A program made the position numbers and the translations under genes. From assembly GCF_023546765.1 (NCBI RefSeq), contig NZ_CP097484.1, positions 4,062,001 through 4,126,000 on the forward strand: 64,000 nt of DNA. The letters are read 5' to 3'. The DNA comes from Methylobacterium tardum. Lineage in GTDB: Bacteria > Pseudomonadota > Alphaproteobacteria > Rhizobiales > Beijerinckiaceae. The notes beneath the pieces are model-generated. The model saw only the letters and a list, made by a program, of their open reading frames with translations. It searched no databases and had not been told where the DNA came from. This document shows positions 17,474 through 28,038 of this stretch, one piece after another; positions within the stretch are counted from its first letter, which is position 1, and every line of letters begins with the position of its first letter.

Positions 17474-19309
17474 TTAGATCTGCAGCAGCTGGTTGAGCAT
17501 GTCGCGGGCCGCGGTCAGCACCCGGGCATTGGCGCCGTAGGCGGTTTGGAGCGCGATCAGGTTCGACATCTCCTGGTCGATGTTGACCCCGGCACCGGCC
17601 GCGAACCGGCCCTGCGCTGTGGAGAGCGCGGTCTGCTGCGTGTCGTCGAGCGCTGTCGCGTTCGCCGAGGCGGCCCCCTGCGTCGAGATGATGTCCTGCG
17701 CGAAGCCGATCACTGTGGTGCTATGCGGAGCCGAGACGCCGCCGATACCGCTTGCCGCCGAGAAGGTCTGCTGGGTAGAGGTAAGCGCAGAGAATAGCTG
17801 CTGAGCCCGCGCACCGGATGCCGTCATATCGGTGGCGCTCGTTGCCGTCAGCGCCGCTGGCTTTCCCGATAGATTTCCGTTGACGGTGATGCGTTGCGCG
17901 AAGCCGGTGAGCTGCGAGCCGGAGTCGAGGGAGCCGGTGTAGAGGGCATTGCCCGCGCTATCGGCGAACAGTGGGATCTGGGGATAGCCCGATGTGGGAT
18001 CCGCCGAAGTTGGGACGGTGATGCGCGCTGTCGCTGCGACCGGAGGCACGCCGGCCGCGCTTGTGATGGTTAGAGTCGCGCCGCTACCGCTCGCCGAGAG
18101 GTTTGGGTCAATAAGTTTGAGAGCCTTGTCGATCTGCGTCTGATCCACTGGGAGTTGGATCTTCGCCACGAGTGCATTGGGATCGACAGTCTGGCTGGCT
18201 GTGATGGGCGACGTGTTGTTGGACGCCACCAGGATGATGTTCCGGCCGGTGCTGTTCGCGTTGGCCGGGATTGTCAGGGTGTTGCCGGCCTGAAAACCTG
18301 TGAGGTCGATTGTGGCGGTGGCGGTGCCCGTGTTCTGCGTCGCCTGCGTCGCGGTGACCTGCTTGTCGGTCAGCGAACTCGCGAGTCCCGCGGCGAGATC
18401 GTCGAGCTGGCGCTGCGCCTGCGGCAGCGTCTGATCGCGCAGCTCGAACTCGGCCGCCAGACTGCCGGAGCGCAGCACGCCGGGCTCACCGAGGTCGATC
18501 TTGCCGCCACCGGGCAGCGTGGCGGTGATCGTGCCGACCGAGCGCGGCGTGGCCGAATAGGACGAGTTCGCGCTCAGCGTCCCGCGGCCATCGAAGCTCA
18601 GGGATGCGGCGTTGCCGCGATCGACCAGCGTCGCCCCCGACTGCGTCAGGACCGTCACGGTCCCATCGCTTTGCGCGGTGGTTTTGACATCCATGTAGCT
18701 CGACAGGTTGTTGATCGCCTGATCGCGCTGGTCCTGGAGGTCGGCCAGGGACGTGCTGTCCGTGGTATTCTGGATCTTCTTGTTCAGGTCCGCGATGCTG
18801 GACAGGAGCGAGCTGGCCGATTGGGTATCGGCACCGAGCTGCGCCTCGATCCCGGTGCGCAGATTCTGCACCGAATTGGCGGCTCCGTTGATCTGGCTGG
18901 CGAGCGCCGAGGCGTTGCTCAGCACCGTTGTCCGGGCAGCCGCCGAGGTCGGATTGGCGGCGAGTTCCTGGAGCGACTCGGTGAACGTGTTCAGCGTGCC
19001 GTCGAGCGCCGTGGAGCTGCCGGGTGTCCCGTACAGAGCGTCGAGCTGGGAGATGATCCCGGATTTTGTGCTCGTGTAGGCGGCGCCCGAGGTTTCCAGC
19101 CGAAGCTGCTTCAGCGCCGCCGCATCGAAGCTGCGGGTGACCGCCCCGGAGGCGACGCCCAGGTTGTTGGTGCCGGTGGCAACGGACGAAAGCGTCCGCT
19201 TGACGTAGCCGGCTGTCCCCGCATTGGCGACGTTCTGCGAGACGACATTGATCGCCGCCTGCGTTGCGGCGAGCCCGGCGGTCGCGTTGGACAGTGCGTT
19301 CAGCGACAC
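17474..19309 (-). CDS. flgK: Flagellar hook-associated protein 1
   Basis: FlgK is the first junction protein between hook and filament. The 611-residue product has the conserved rod/hook start LSNATAGLAATQAAINVVSQNVANAGTAGYVKR and the matching terminal helix MSNLIALQTAYGANARVLTAARDMLNQLLQI, which pair in the assembled structure. The centre is rich in Thr, Ser and Ala and contains the variable exposed domains. It lies between flgE (34 bases upstream) and flgL (2 bases downstream), the expected operon order. Confidence 0.93.
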   Translation of the reverse strand: MSLNALSNATAGLAATQAAINVVSQNVANAGTAGYVKRTLSSVATGTNNLGVASGAVTRSFDAAALKQLRLETSGAAYTSTKSGIISQLDALYGTPGSSTALDGTLNTFTESLQELAANPTSAAARTTVLSNASALASQINGAANSVQNLRTGIEAQLGADTQSASSLLSSIADLNKKIQNTTDSTSLADLQDQRDQAINNLSSYMDVKTTAQSDGTVTVLTQSGATLVDRGNAASLSFDGRGTLSANSSYSATPRSVGTITATLPGGGKIDLGEPGVLRSGSLAAEFELRDQTLPQAQRQLDDLAAGLASSLTDKQVTATQATQNTGTATATIDLTGFQAGNTLTIPANANSTGRNIILVASNNTSPITASQTVDPNALVAKIQLPVDQTQIDKALKLIDPNLSASGSGATLTITSAAGVPPVAATARITVPTSADPTSGYPQIPLFADSAGNALYTGSLDSGSQLTGFAQRITVNGNLSGKPAALTATSATDMTASGARAQQLFSALTSTQQTFSAASGIGGVSAPHSTTVIGFAQDIISTQGAASANATALDDTQQTALSTAQGRFAAGAGVNIDQEMSNLIALQTAYGANARVLTAARDMLNQLLQI

Positions 19310-19343
19310 TTCACAGCCTCCTCAGCGACCTCCGGAAGACAGA

Positions 19344-20627
19344 TTATCGAATCACGTTGAGCAGGTCCGACATCATGGTCTGAGCGGTCGACATGACGCG
19401 CGTGTTCGCAGAGTAGGCCTGCTGGGTTACGATCATCTTAGAGAATTCGGTCGCAATATCCGTGTTGGACTGCTCGAGGCTCGCTCCCGTGATGGTGCTG
19501 CCATTGAGGCCCGCGATCGGCGGACCGGAATCGGCCGTCTGAAGATAGTTGCCGTTCGAATCGGCCTTCAATCCGTCCGGATCGGCGAACTGCACGACCC
19601 CGGCGGTGGCGAGGGCGACCACCGACCCGTTCGAGAACGTGCCGTTGATCTTGCCGTCGGTGCCGACCGCGACACTCGTCAACGTGGCGGAGGTATTGCC
19701 GTTCTGGCTCAGCGTGCTGGTCGTCGCCGCGCCGGTGGCGTCGGCATATTGCGTCAACCCGCCGGTCACATCCAGTTTGAGGTTACTAAAAGTATAACCG
19801 GCGATCGATTTACCACTCAGATCAATGGTGGTCGTGCTGGGCGTGGTCGCGCTCGCGGCCGGTGCCGTCAATTTTCCCGTCGCGTCGAATGTGAACGGCG
19901 TGCCCGAGTCGACCCAATTGGGCGTACCTGCGGCGTTGCTGTTGTACATCAAGCTCCAGGTCGAGGAAGATCCATTGCTGCCGGCGGTCGTCTGAACCCA
20001 GCGCGTGTTGATCGTCACGGGCGCACCCGACGATGTATAAGCCGTCAGCGATGGGCCGGCGATGCTGCCCGCCGGATCGGCCGAGGGGCTCACCGTCGGC
20101 GTCGCCGGCAGGTTGGCTGAGTAGGTGATGAGTGTCGTCTCTTTGGCCGGCAGCACGGGATTCCCGATGACGATCGGACCCGAACTGGTGACCTGACCGG
20201 TCACGGGGTCGAGATTGTTGCCGGTGAGGTACCCGCCCGCACCGTTCATCAAGTGACCGTCGGCGGTCGGAGCGAAGTCGCCGCGACGCGTATAGGCATT
20301 GGTCCCGCTGAAGGTCGCGGCCCCGTTGGCGTCGCCGGTCTTCTGCACCACCGTGAAGAAGCCGCTCCCGCTGATCGACATGTTGGTCGGCACGCTCGAC
20401 GCCACGACGTTGCCGGCGATGGTGTTGGTCAGCTGCGATTGCGCCAGAACCGAGCCGGCGACCTCCCGCTTCTGCGTCGTCTCCGCCATCATGTCGATGA
20501 AGCTGGTGTCGACGCGCTTGTAGCCGGTCGTCTGGGAGTTCGCGATGTTCCCGGAGATGTTGCTGATGGCATAGGACTGCGCCTGCAATCCGGAGACTGA
20601 GGTCTGAAGGGCGCTGAATAGATCCAT
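19344..20627 (-). CDS. flgE: Flagellar hook protein FlgE
   Basis: Subunit of the flagellar hook. The 427-residue protein begins MDLFSALQTSVSGLQAQSYA with the rod/hook motif SNISGNIANSQTTGYKR and ends with the conserved FSKMIVTQQAYSANTRVMSTAQTMMSDLLNVI helix. The centre is Thr/Ser-rich, as in alphaproteobacterial hooks. ATG 20627 is chosen because the family N-terminus begins there, whereas the longer reading adds 33 unrelated residues. A sigma-54-type site lies 48 bases upstream. Confidence 0.92.
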   Translation of the reverse strand: MDLFSALQTSVSGLQAQSYAISNISGNIANSQTTGYKRVDTSFIDMMAETTQKREVAGSVLAQSQLTNTIAGNVVASSVPTNMSISGSGFFTVVQKTGDANGAATFSGTNAYTRRGDFAPTADGHLMNGAGGYLTGNNLDPVTGQVTSSGPIVIGNPVLPAKETTLITYSANLPATPTVSPSADPAGSIAGPSLTAYTSSGAPVTINTRWVQTTAGSNGSSSTWSLMYNSNAAGTPNWVDSGTPFTFDATGKLTAPAASATTPSTTTIDLSGKSIAGYTFSNLKLDVTGGLTQYADATGAATTSTLSQNGNTSATLTSVAVGTDGKINGTFSNGSVVALATAGVVQFADPDGLKADSNGNYLQTADSGPPIAGLNGSTITGASLEQSNTDIATEFSKMIVTQQAYSANTRVMSTAQTMMSDLLNVIR

Positions 20628-20674
20628 GGCAAGCAATCCCGTTGCGCGCCCTGACGGCCCGCAGGCCAGGGCAG

Positions 20675-20691
20675 CCGCAACCGCCATGCCA
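20675..20691 (-). promoter_or_regulatory. Candidate sigma-54 (-24/-12) promoter for flgE
   Basis: On the minus strand 20691-20675 reads TGGCATGGCGGTTGCGG. It matches TGGCACG-N4-TTGCW except for T at position 6 and G at the last position, and keeps GG-N10-GC. It lies 48 bases before the flgE ATG and would drive flgE-flgK-flgL. Confidence 0.55.
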
Positions 20692-20928
20692 GGGCTAAGC
20701 CACTGACAAAACAGGACGCCCGCCACCAGCGCCCGGCAGGCTTGACCGGTTAGAGACCTGGACTCGGCAGATCTTGCCCGGCAGGGCCCGTCCCGGTTCC
20801 GGCGAGCGCCGCCTGGGCGTTTACGGGGTGTTATCCGGCGCGCGCGAGGATGCGCCCGGGCTCAGGATCGGGCGCAAAGCGACCTGCCCGGACGTGCTGA
20901 ACGGATACGGATTTCGGATCTCAGGGTC

Positions 20929-21396
20929 ATGCGGGCGAAACGGACGAGCCTCGTCCACATCATATACTTCTCGCGCCTGAACCTGTCGTCGGACCCCGCG
21001 AAGCGGTCCGAGCAGATCGGCGAGATCGGCCGCACGGCTCAGAAAAAGAATGAGTTTGCAGTGATCACGAGCTTCCTGGTCATCGAGGGCAGTTTCGCCT
21101 GCCAAGTGATCGAGGGCGAACGCTCCTCGGTGCACGAAACCTTCGACCGGGTCAGCGCCGACAGCCGCCATCGGGATGTTCAGATCAGCGAATGGCGCGA
21201 GATCGCCAAGCGTGAATTCGTCCATTCGTTCAAGAGCGCCCAGCGGACCGCCGGCAACGAAACCCTGTTCGCCAAGGCCAACCTGCTGCCCATGCTTCAG
21301 CGCGGGACACCGAAGGCCTCGGCGATCCACGGCCTGTGCCTGGCGCTCCAATCCGACACGATGTCCCGCCAGGGCATCGATCATCTCTTCGTCTGA
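20929..21396 (+). CDS. BLUF-domain blue-light photoreceptor
   Basis: A 155-residue short BLUF protein, which senses blue light through bound FAD. By alignment to AppA, the flavin-contacting residues are Tyr13 (HIIYFSR), Asn41 (QKKNEF) and Gln59 (CQVIEG). The position of AppA Trp104 is Ser here (KREFVHS), a known variable site. No output domain follows; the last 55 residues form the usual BLUF capping helices, so it must act through a partner. The receiver gene eight bases downstream is the obvious candidate. Confidence 0.85.
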   Translation: MRAKRTSLVHIIYFSRLNLSSDPAKRSEQIGEIGRTAQKKNEFAVITSFLVIEGSFACQVIEGERSSVHETFDRVSADSRHRDVQISEWREIAKREFVHSFKSAQRTAGNETLFAKANLLPMLQRGTPKASAIHGLCLALQSDTMSRQGIDHLFV

Positions 21397-21404
21397 GGCG
21401 AGCG

Positions 21405-21863
21405 ATGTCCGACAGCGAGACGCACCCGATCCTCATCGTCGACGACCAGGAGAAGCTTCTCCGCCTCATCGTGATGCTGATGACCCGCATCGGATTCCCC
21501 GATGTCGAGGGCGTCACCAGCGCGCCGGAGGCGCTGGAGCGGCTCAGGCAGCGCCGCTACGCGCTCGTGATCTCCGACCTCGACATGGAGCCGATGGACG
21601 GGCTCAGCCTGCTCCGCGAGATCCGCGCCGACGACGCGCTGATGAACACGCCGTTCATGCTGACCGAGTCATCCTTCGACTTCGAGGACATCAACCTGGC
21701 GCACCAGGCGGGCGCGGATGCCTTCATCCTCAAGCCGTTCGACATGGCGGTGCTGAAGACCAAGCTGAAGCAGGTGCTCAACCGCAAGCCGCGCAAGCGC
21801 GAAGCGCCGATCGCCGCGGAGTCGAGCCTGAGCGTGGAATTTCCGATGCTGGGGAAGTTCTAA
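21405..21863 (+). CDS. Single-domain response regulator (CheY-like)
   Basis: A 152-residue receiver protein. The acidic pair is Asp13/14 (ILIVDDQEK), the phosphoacceptor is Asp58 (VISDLDMEPMDG), and the signalling lysine is in FILKPFD. The segment LTESSFDFED stands where most receivers have a T/S-containing strand, so a switch serine is present. The last 25 residues are a short tail without a known domain. It starts eight bases after the BLUF stop, so both are one transcript and may form a light-responsive pair. Confidence 0.85.
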   Translation: MSDSETHPILIVDDQEKLLRLIVMLMTRIGFPDVEGVTSAPEALERLRQRRYALVISDLDMEPMDGLSLLREIRADDALMNTPFMLTESSFDFEDINLAHQAGADAFILKPFDMAVLKTKLKQVLNRKPRKREAPIAAESSLSVEFPMLGKF

Positions 21864-21873
21864 AGGCAACGCC

Positions 21874-21963
21874 GTCATCGCGAGCGCAGCGAAGCGACCC
21901 AGGGCAGCGGGACCTCTCTGAAGATAGCGGCCCCTGGATTGCTTCGCTGCGCTCGCAAGGACG
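21874..21963. repeat. About 90-bp intergenic inverted repeat, family A (copy 2)
   Basis: It begins GTCATCGCGAGCGCAGCGAA and ends TTGCTTCGCTGCGCTCGCAA, so the arms pair over more than 20 positions with few mismatches. The centre includes ACCTCTCTGAAGATAGCGGC. It fills the gap between the receiver gene and the 3' end of prfC, where it could also act as a bidirectional transcript end. Confidence 0.8.
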
Positions 21964-21996
21964 CGTGTGCGTCACTCAAGCGGCATCTCGGACAGC

Positions 21997-23613
<1,617 letters not shown>

Positions 23614-23797
23614 GGAGCGAACGCTCTGATCGGCGGAATATGGTGGTGCGCGGCGCGGCACTCGCGCGGTCTCGGGATCGTGTAGCGGCAAGCCCCGATA
23701 TTGGCAAAGACGCGGGCAGAATGGGGCCGCCTTTCAGGCGCAGTACAGGAGAGCGGCACCACGCTTCCCCGGCCGATTCACGCTTCGCGAGGCCCCG

Positions 23798-25327
23798 ATG
23801 TCGCGCGCCGCACCACGCTGCTGTCTGGTCACCGTCCTGCTGCTCGCCGCGACGGCCCCCGGTCCCCGCGCGGCCGAGGCGCCGCAGCGCGCCGCGGCGG
23901 CCGATGCCGCTTTCCTTGATGCCCTGACCTGGGGCGCCACGCCCTCAGCCTTCGCGCAGCTCACCGCGGAAGGGCGGGCGCGCTGGCTGCATGCCCAGCT
24001 TCATCCGCCGGCCGAATCGCGCCTGCCGCCCGCCGCTCAGGCGCAGGTCGACGCGTTGACCCCACCGGGCAGCCTGTTCGAGCGAGCCCAGGCGCTGGAT
24101 GCCCAGGCCAAGGCCGCCAAGGAGATTGCAGATCCGGAGGCCCGAAAGGCTGCGCAGCAGGCCTTCCAGGGCGCGCTCAACACGGCCGCGCGGAACGCCG
24201 CCTCCGTCTGGGTGCTGCGGGCGCTCTACAGCCCCGATCAGCTGCGCGAGCGCCTGACGTGGTTCTGGTTCAACCGGTTCAACGTCCACCAGGGAAAGTC
24301 GACCCTGCGCGCCGCCGTGGGCGACTACCTCGACACCGCGATCCGCCCGCACGTGCTCGGCCGCTTCCGCGACCTGCTGATGGCGAGCCTGCGCCACCCG
24401 GCGATGCTGCGCTACCTCGACAACGACGCCAACGCGGCCGGTCGCCCGAACGAGAACTACGCCCGGGAGATCATGGAGCTGCACACGATGGGCGTCGGCT
24501 CCGGCTACACGCAGGGCGACGTCGAGACGCTGGCGCGGGTCCTGAGCGGCGTCGGCATTGATCTGAAACCTGAGACCCCGAAGCTCCGCCCCGAGTACGC
24601 CGCCGATTTCCGCCGGGACGGCCTGTTCGTGTTCAACCCGAACCGGCACGATTACGGTGACAAGGTCTTCCTCGGCACGCGCATCCAGGGACGCGGCTGG
24701 CCGGAGATCGAGGAGGCGGTGGATCTGATCGCCCGCCATCCCGCCACCGCCACCAACGTCTCCCGAGCGCTCGCGACCTACTTCCTCGGCCAGCCACCCG
24801 ACGACGCGCTGGTGGCGCGGCTCGCCGCTGTCTTCGGCCGCACCGACGGCGACATCGCCGCGGTGATGGAGGCGCTGGTGCGCGAGCCGGCCTTCACGTC
24901 CGAGCGCGGCGGCGCCTTCAAGGACCCGGTGCGCTACGTCTTCTCGGCCCTGCGCATGGCCTACGACGCGCGCGTGATCCGCAACGCCGGCCCGGTGCTC
25001 GGCTGGCTGAACCGGCTCGGCGAGGGCCTGTTCAACCGCTCGACGCCGGACGGCTACCCCCTCGACGCGGCCGCCTGGAGCGGGCCCGGGCAGCTCGCGA
25101 CGCGGTTCGAGATCGCCCGGCAGATCGGGTCCGGCTCGGCCGGCCTGTTCAAGCCGTCGCTGCCCGATCAGGCCGAGGAGCCGGCCTTCCCGGTGCTCGC
25201 GAACGGGCTCTACTTCGCGGCTTTGTCCGGCACCCTGTCGGCGGCGACGCGGGCGGCCCTCGCCCAGGCGGTCTCGCCGCAGGACTGGAACACCCTCTAC
25301 CTCGCCTCGCCGGAGTTCATGCGATGA
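23798..25327 (+). CDS. DUF1800 family exported protein
   Basis: A 509-residue DUF1800 protein with an N-terminal signal peptide (VTVLLLAATAPGPRAAEA). The family signature is clear: RERLTWFWFNRFNVH, and NENYAREIMELHTMGVGSGYTQGDVETLARVLSG near residue 230. The function of DUF1800 is not established, but the genes nearly always travel with a DUF1501 gene, as here, where the next ATG overlaps this stop as ATGA. Confidence 0.85.
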   Translation: MSRAAPRCCLVTVLLLAATAPGPRAAEAPQRAAAADAAFLDALTWGATPSAFAQLTAEGRARWLHAQLHPPAESRLPPAAQAQVDALTPPGSLFERAQALDAQAKAAKEIADPEARKAAQQAFQGALNTAARNAASVWVLRALYSPDQLRERLTWFWFNRFNVHQGKSTLRAAVGDYLDTAIRPHVLGRFRDLLMASLRHPAMLRYLDNDANAAGRPNENYAREIMELHTMGVGSGYTQGDVETLARVLSGVGIDLKPETPKLRPEYAADFRRDGLFVFNPNRHDYGDKVFLGTRIQGRGWPEIEEAVDLIARHPATATNVSRALATYFLGQPPDDALVARLAAVFGRTDGDIAAVMEALVREPAFTSERGGAFKDPVRYVFSALRMAYDARVIRNAGPVLGWLNRLGEGLFNRSTPDGYPLDAAAWSGPGQLATRFEIARQIGSGSAGLFKPSLPDQAEEPAFPVLANGLYFAALSGTLSAATRAALAQAVSPQDWNTLYLASPEFMR

Positions 25328-26510
25328 ACCGCCGCGACCTGATCCGCGCCTCAGCGGCGCTCGGCCTGTCCACGGTGGCCGGCCGCGTCTGGGCCGCCCC
25401 GAAGGCCGATGCCCGCCTCCTCGTCGTGTTCCTGCGCGGCGCCTACGACGCCGCCAACGTGGTGATCCCGACCGGCAGTGATTTCTACTACCGGTCGCGG
25501 CCGAACCTCGCGATCCCGAGGCCGGACGCCGCCGACCCGAAGGCCGCCCTGGTGCTCGACGCCGACTGGAGCCTGCACCCGGCGCTGCGCGAGACGCTCC
25601 TGCCGCTCTACGCCAAGGGCCGGCCGCCTTCGTGCCCTTCGCCGGCACCGACGACCTGACTCGGAGCCATTTCGAGACGCAGGACACGATCGAGATGGGC
25701 CAGACGGTCGGAGCCGCCCGCGACTACAATTCCGGCTTCATGGCCCGGCTCGCGGCGGAGCTGACCCGGGTTCGGCCGATCGCCTTCACCGATCAGATGC
25801 CGCTGATCTTTCGGGGCGGCGAGACGGTGCCGAACATCGCCATCAACGGCGTCGGCAAGCCCGGCATCGACGACCGGCAAGCCCGCCTCATCGCCGCCAT
25901 GTACAGCGACACCAAGCTGGCCGCTGCCGTGACCGAGGGGTTCCGGGTGCGCGACGCGGTCTACCAGACGATCTCCGACCATGCCGGGCAGGCCGACCGC
26001 GGGGCGGTCTCGCCTAAGGGCTTCGAGCTGTCGGCCCGGCGCATCGGCCGCCTGATGCGCGAGACCTTCAACCTCGGCTTCGTGGATGTCGGCGGCTGGG
26101 ACACGCACGTGAACCAGGGCGCCGGCACCGGCTACCTCGCCGACCGGCTCGGCGAGCTGGGCCGCGGCCTCGCGGGCTTCGTCGAGGAGATCGGGCCGGG
26201 CTGGTCCGACACGGTGGTGGTCGTGCTCTCGGAGTTCGGGCGCACCTTCCGAGAGAACGGCAGCCGCGGCACCGACCACGGCCACGGCAGCGTCTACTGG
26301 ATTCTTGGCGGCGGGGTGCGCGGCGGCCGGATCGCGGGGCCGCAGGTGCGGGCCGACGAGGCGCACCTGTTCCAGAACCGGGACTATCCCGTGCTCACCG
26401 ACTACCGCGGCCTGCTCGGCGACCTGTTCCGGTGGCTGTACGGACTCGACCAAGCGAGCCTGCGGCGGATCTTCCCCAGTGCGGATCCGACAGATCTCGC
26501 GCTGCTGTAG
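25324..26510 (+). pseudogene. DUF1501 family exported protein (one-base frameshift)
   Basis: A Tat-type exported protein of the DUF1501 family, related to sulfatases and phosphatases. The N-terminus has the twin-arginine start MNRRDLIRASAALGLSTVAG and continues LLVVFLRGAYDAANVVIPTG. Around 25619-25626 the frame breaks; adding one base joins it to AAFVPFAGTDDLTRSHFETQDTIE, GGWDTHVNQG and LSEFGRTFRENGSRGTDHGHG, giving a normal 395 residues. Conserved parts on both sides are intact, so this is probably a base miscount in a GC-only stretch. It overlaps the DUF1800 gene by four bases. Confidence 0.8.
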
Positions 26511-26576
26511 AGGTGGCGCGCGGTCAGGACGCGACGCGGTGTCGGCGGCGCGATACCGGCCCTTCCCATCAATCCC

Positions 26577-26690
26577 CCTCATCCTGAGGTGCCCGCATCA
26601 GCGGTCCTCGAAGGAGGCTTCTGGTAGCGCGGCGCCTTCTGGAGGTCTCCCTCGAGGCCTTCGCTACGCTCCGGCACCTCAGGATGAGGA
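26577..26690. repeat. Intergenic palindromic repeat, CCTCATCCTGAGG type
   Basis: An inverted repeat with outer arms CCCTCATCCTGAGGTGCC and GGCACCTCAGGATGAGG, and inner arms built from TCCTCGAAGGAGG and CCTCGAGGCCTTCG-like sequence. It lies between the DUF1501 gene and the convergent threonine aldolase gene. The outer arms pair almost perfectly. Only one copy is seen here. Confidence 0.7.
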
Positions 26691-26769
26691 GGAGGATCGG
26701 ACTGGCGCGGCGGAGCGATGGGGCGCGTGCCGAAGGTTCGGACTGCACACGTCCAGATCGTCCACCCGG

Positions 26770-27816
26770 TCAGGCCGCGGCGGCCGCCAGCGCGCGCAGG
26801 TCGCCGACCAGCTCGTCGACCCGCTCCGGCCGGGCATCCCAGGCGAACATGAAGCGCGCCCCGCCGCCGATGAAGGTGTAGAACCGCCAGCCCCGGGCGC
26901 GCAGGCCTTCCATCGTGGCAGCGGGCATCGTCAGGAAGACCGCGTTCGCCTCGACGGGAAACAGCGCCCGCACCGCCGGCAGCCCGGCGACGGCTTCGGC
27001 GAAGCGACGGGCGCAGGCATTGCCATGGGCCGCGTTCTTCAGCCACGCGCCGCTTTCCAGCATGCCGACCCACGGTGCGGCGAGGAAGCGCATCTTCGAC
27101 GCCAGCTGTCCGGCCTGCTTGCATCGGTAGCCGAAATCCTCGGCGAGCTTAGCGTCGAAGAACACCACCGCCTCGCCGGCATGCATGCCGTTCTTGGTCC
27201 CCCCGAAGCACAGGACATCGATGCCCGACCGCCACGTCATGTCGGCCGGGCTGCAGCCGAGGCTCGCGCAGGCATTGGCGAATCGCGACCCGTCCATGTG
27301 CAGGGCGAGGCCCAGCTCGCGGCAGGTCGCCGACAGAGCCCGCAGCTCGGCGAGGCTGTAGACCTGCCCCGTCTCGGTCGGCTGGGTGATCGTCACCACC
27401 CGCGGCCGCGGGAAGTGGATATCGCTGCGGTTCTGGGCGAGGCCCCGGATCAGATCCGGCGTGAGCTTGCCGCCCTCCGTCCGGACGGTCAGGAGCTTGG
27501 AACCGTTGGAGAAGAATTCCGGCGCACCGCACTCGTCGGTCTCGACATGGGCCGAGTCGGCACAGATCACGCTGTGGTAGGACTGACACAGCGCGGCCAG
27601 CGCCAGGGCGTTGGCGGCGGTGCCGTTGAAGGCGAAGAACACCTCGCACGGCGTCTCGAACAGGGTACGGAAGGCATCCGCGGCGCGCTTCGTCCAGGCA
27701 TCCTCGCCGTAGGCCGGTGCGTGGCCGCGATTGGCCGCCTCCATGGCTGCCCAGGCTTCCGGACAGATGCCGGAATAGTTGTCGCTGGCGAATTGCTGCG
27801 AGTCGTCCTGTCTCAT
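26770..27816 (-). CDS. Low-specificity L-threonine aldolase family protein
   Basis: A 348-residue PLP enzyme of the beta-eliminating lyase/threonine aldolase family, which splits L-threonine or allo-threonine to glycine and acetaldehyde. Typical blocks are FASDNYSGICPEAWAAM at the N-terminus, FAFNGTAANALAL for the cofactor pocket, LHMDGSRFANA with the PLP-contacting Asp, and FGGTKNGMHAGEAVVFF with the Schiff-base lysine. Length is usual. Glycine made here could feed C1 metabolism, but no linked gene shows that. Confidence 0.88.
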   Translation of the reverse strand: MRQDDSQQFASDNYSGICPEAWAAMEAANRGHAPAYGEDAWTKRAADAFRTLFETPCEVFFAFNGTAANALALAALCQSYHSVICADSAHVETDECGAPEFFSNGSKLLTVRTEGGKLTPDLIRGLAQNRSDIHFPRPRVVTITQPTETGQVYSLAELRALSATCRELGLALHMDGSRFANACASLGCSPADMTWRSGIDVLCFGGTKNGMHAGEAVVFFDAKLAEDFGYRCKQAGQLASKMRFLAAPWVGMLESGAWLKNAAHGNACARRFAEAVAGLPAVRALFPVEANAVFLTMPAATMEGLRARGWRFYTFIGGGARFMFAWDARPERVDELVGDLRALAAAAA

Positions 27817-27901
27817 CCGCGCAACCTAGCACGGCTCCGGCGCAGATCGATCGCGCGGACAGGTTGGAACTGGTGCGCGCTTGGTGTAATAGCCCCGTCA
27901 A

Positions 27902-27983
27902 GGCGTGGGCTCCACGCCGATTCGGAAACCGACGTCCCCGTCCCTCCCGGGTCCATCCCGGGCGAGGGACGTTGTCGGTTTCC
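27902..27983 (+). promoter_or_regulatory. Structured leader upstream of rpsU
   Basis: Two stems stand in tandem in the leader. GGCGTGG (27902-27908) and CCACGCC (27912-27918) pair around three bases. GGAAACCGAC (27924-27933) and GTCGGTTTCC (27974-27983) pair perfectly and enclose a second stem in which CGTCCCT and CCGGG pair with CCCGGG and AGGGACG. A weak third stem CGGGC/GCCCG follows just before the ribosome site. This could be an S21 autoregulatory leader; no such assignment is known to me. Confidence 0.5.
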
Positions 27984-28038
27984 AGATCGGCGGCGGGCCG
28001 CGTGAGCCCGAAAATCCAGGTCCAGAGGATCAAGTCCG

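Noticed and set aside
24259..24561. A second gene inside the DUF1800 gene
   Set aside because: It is a +1 frame shadow with low-complexity Arg/Pro sequence and no ribosome site.
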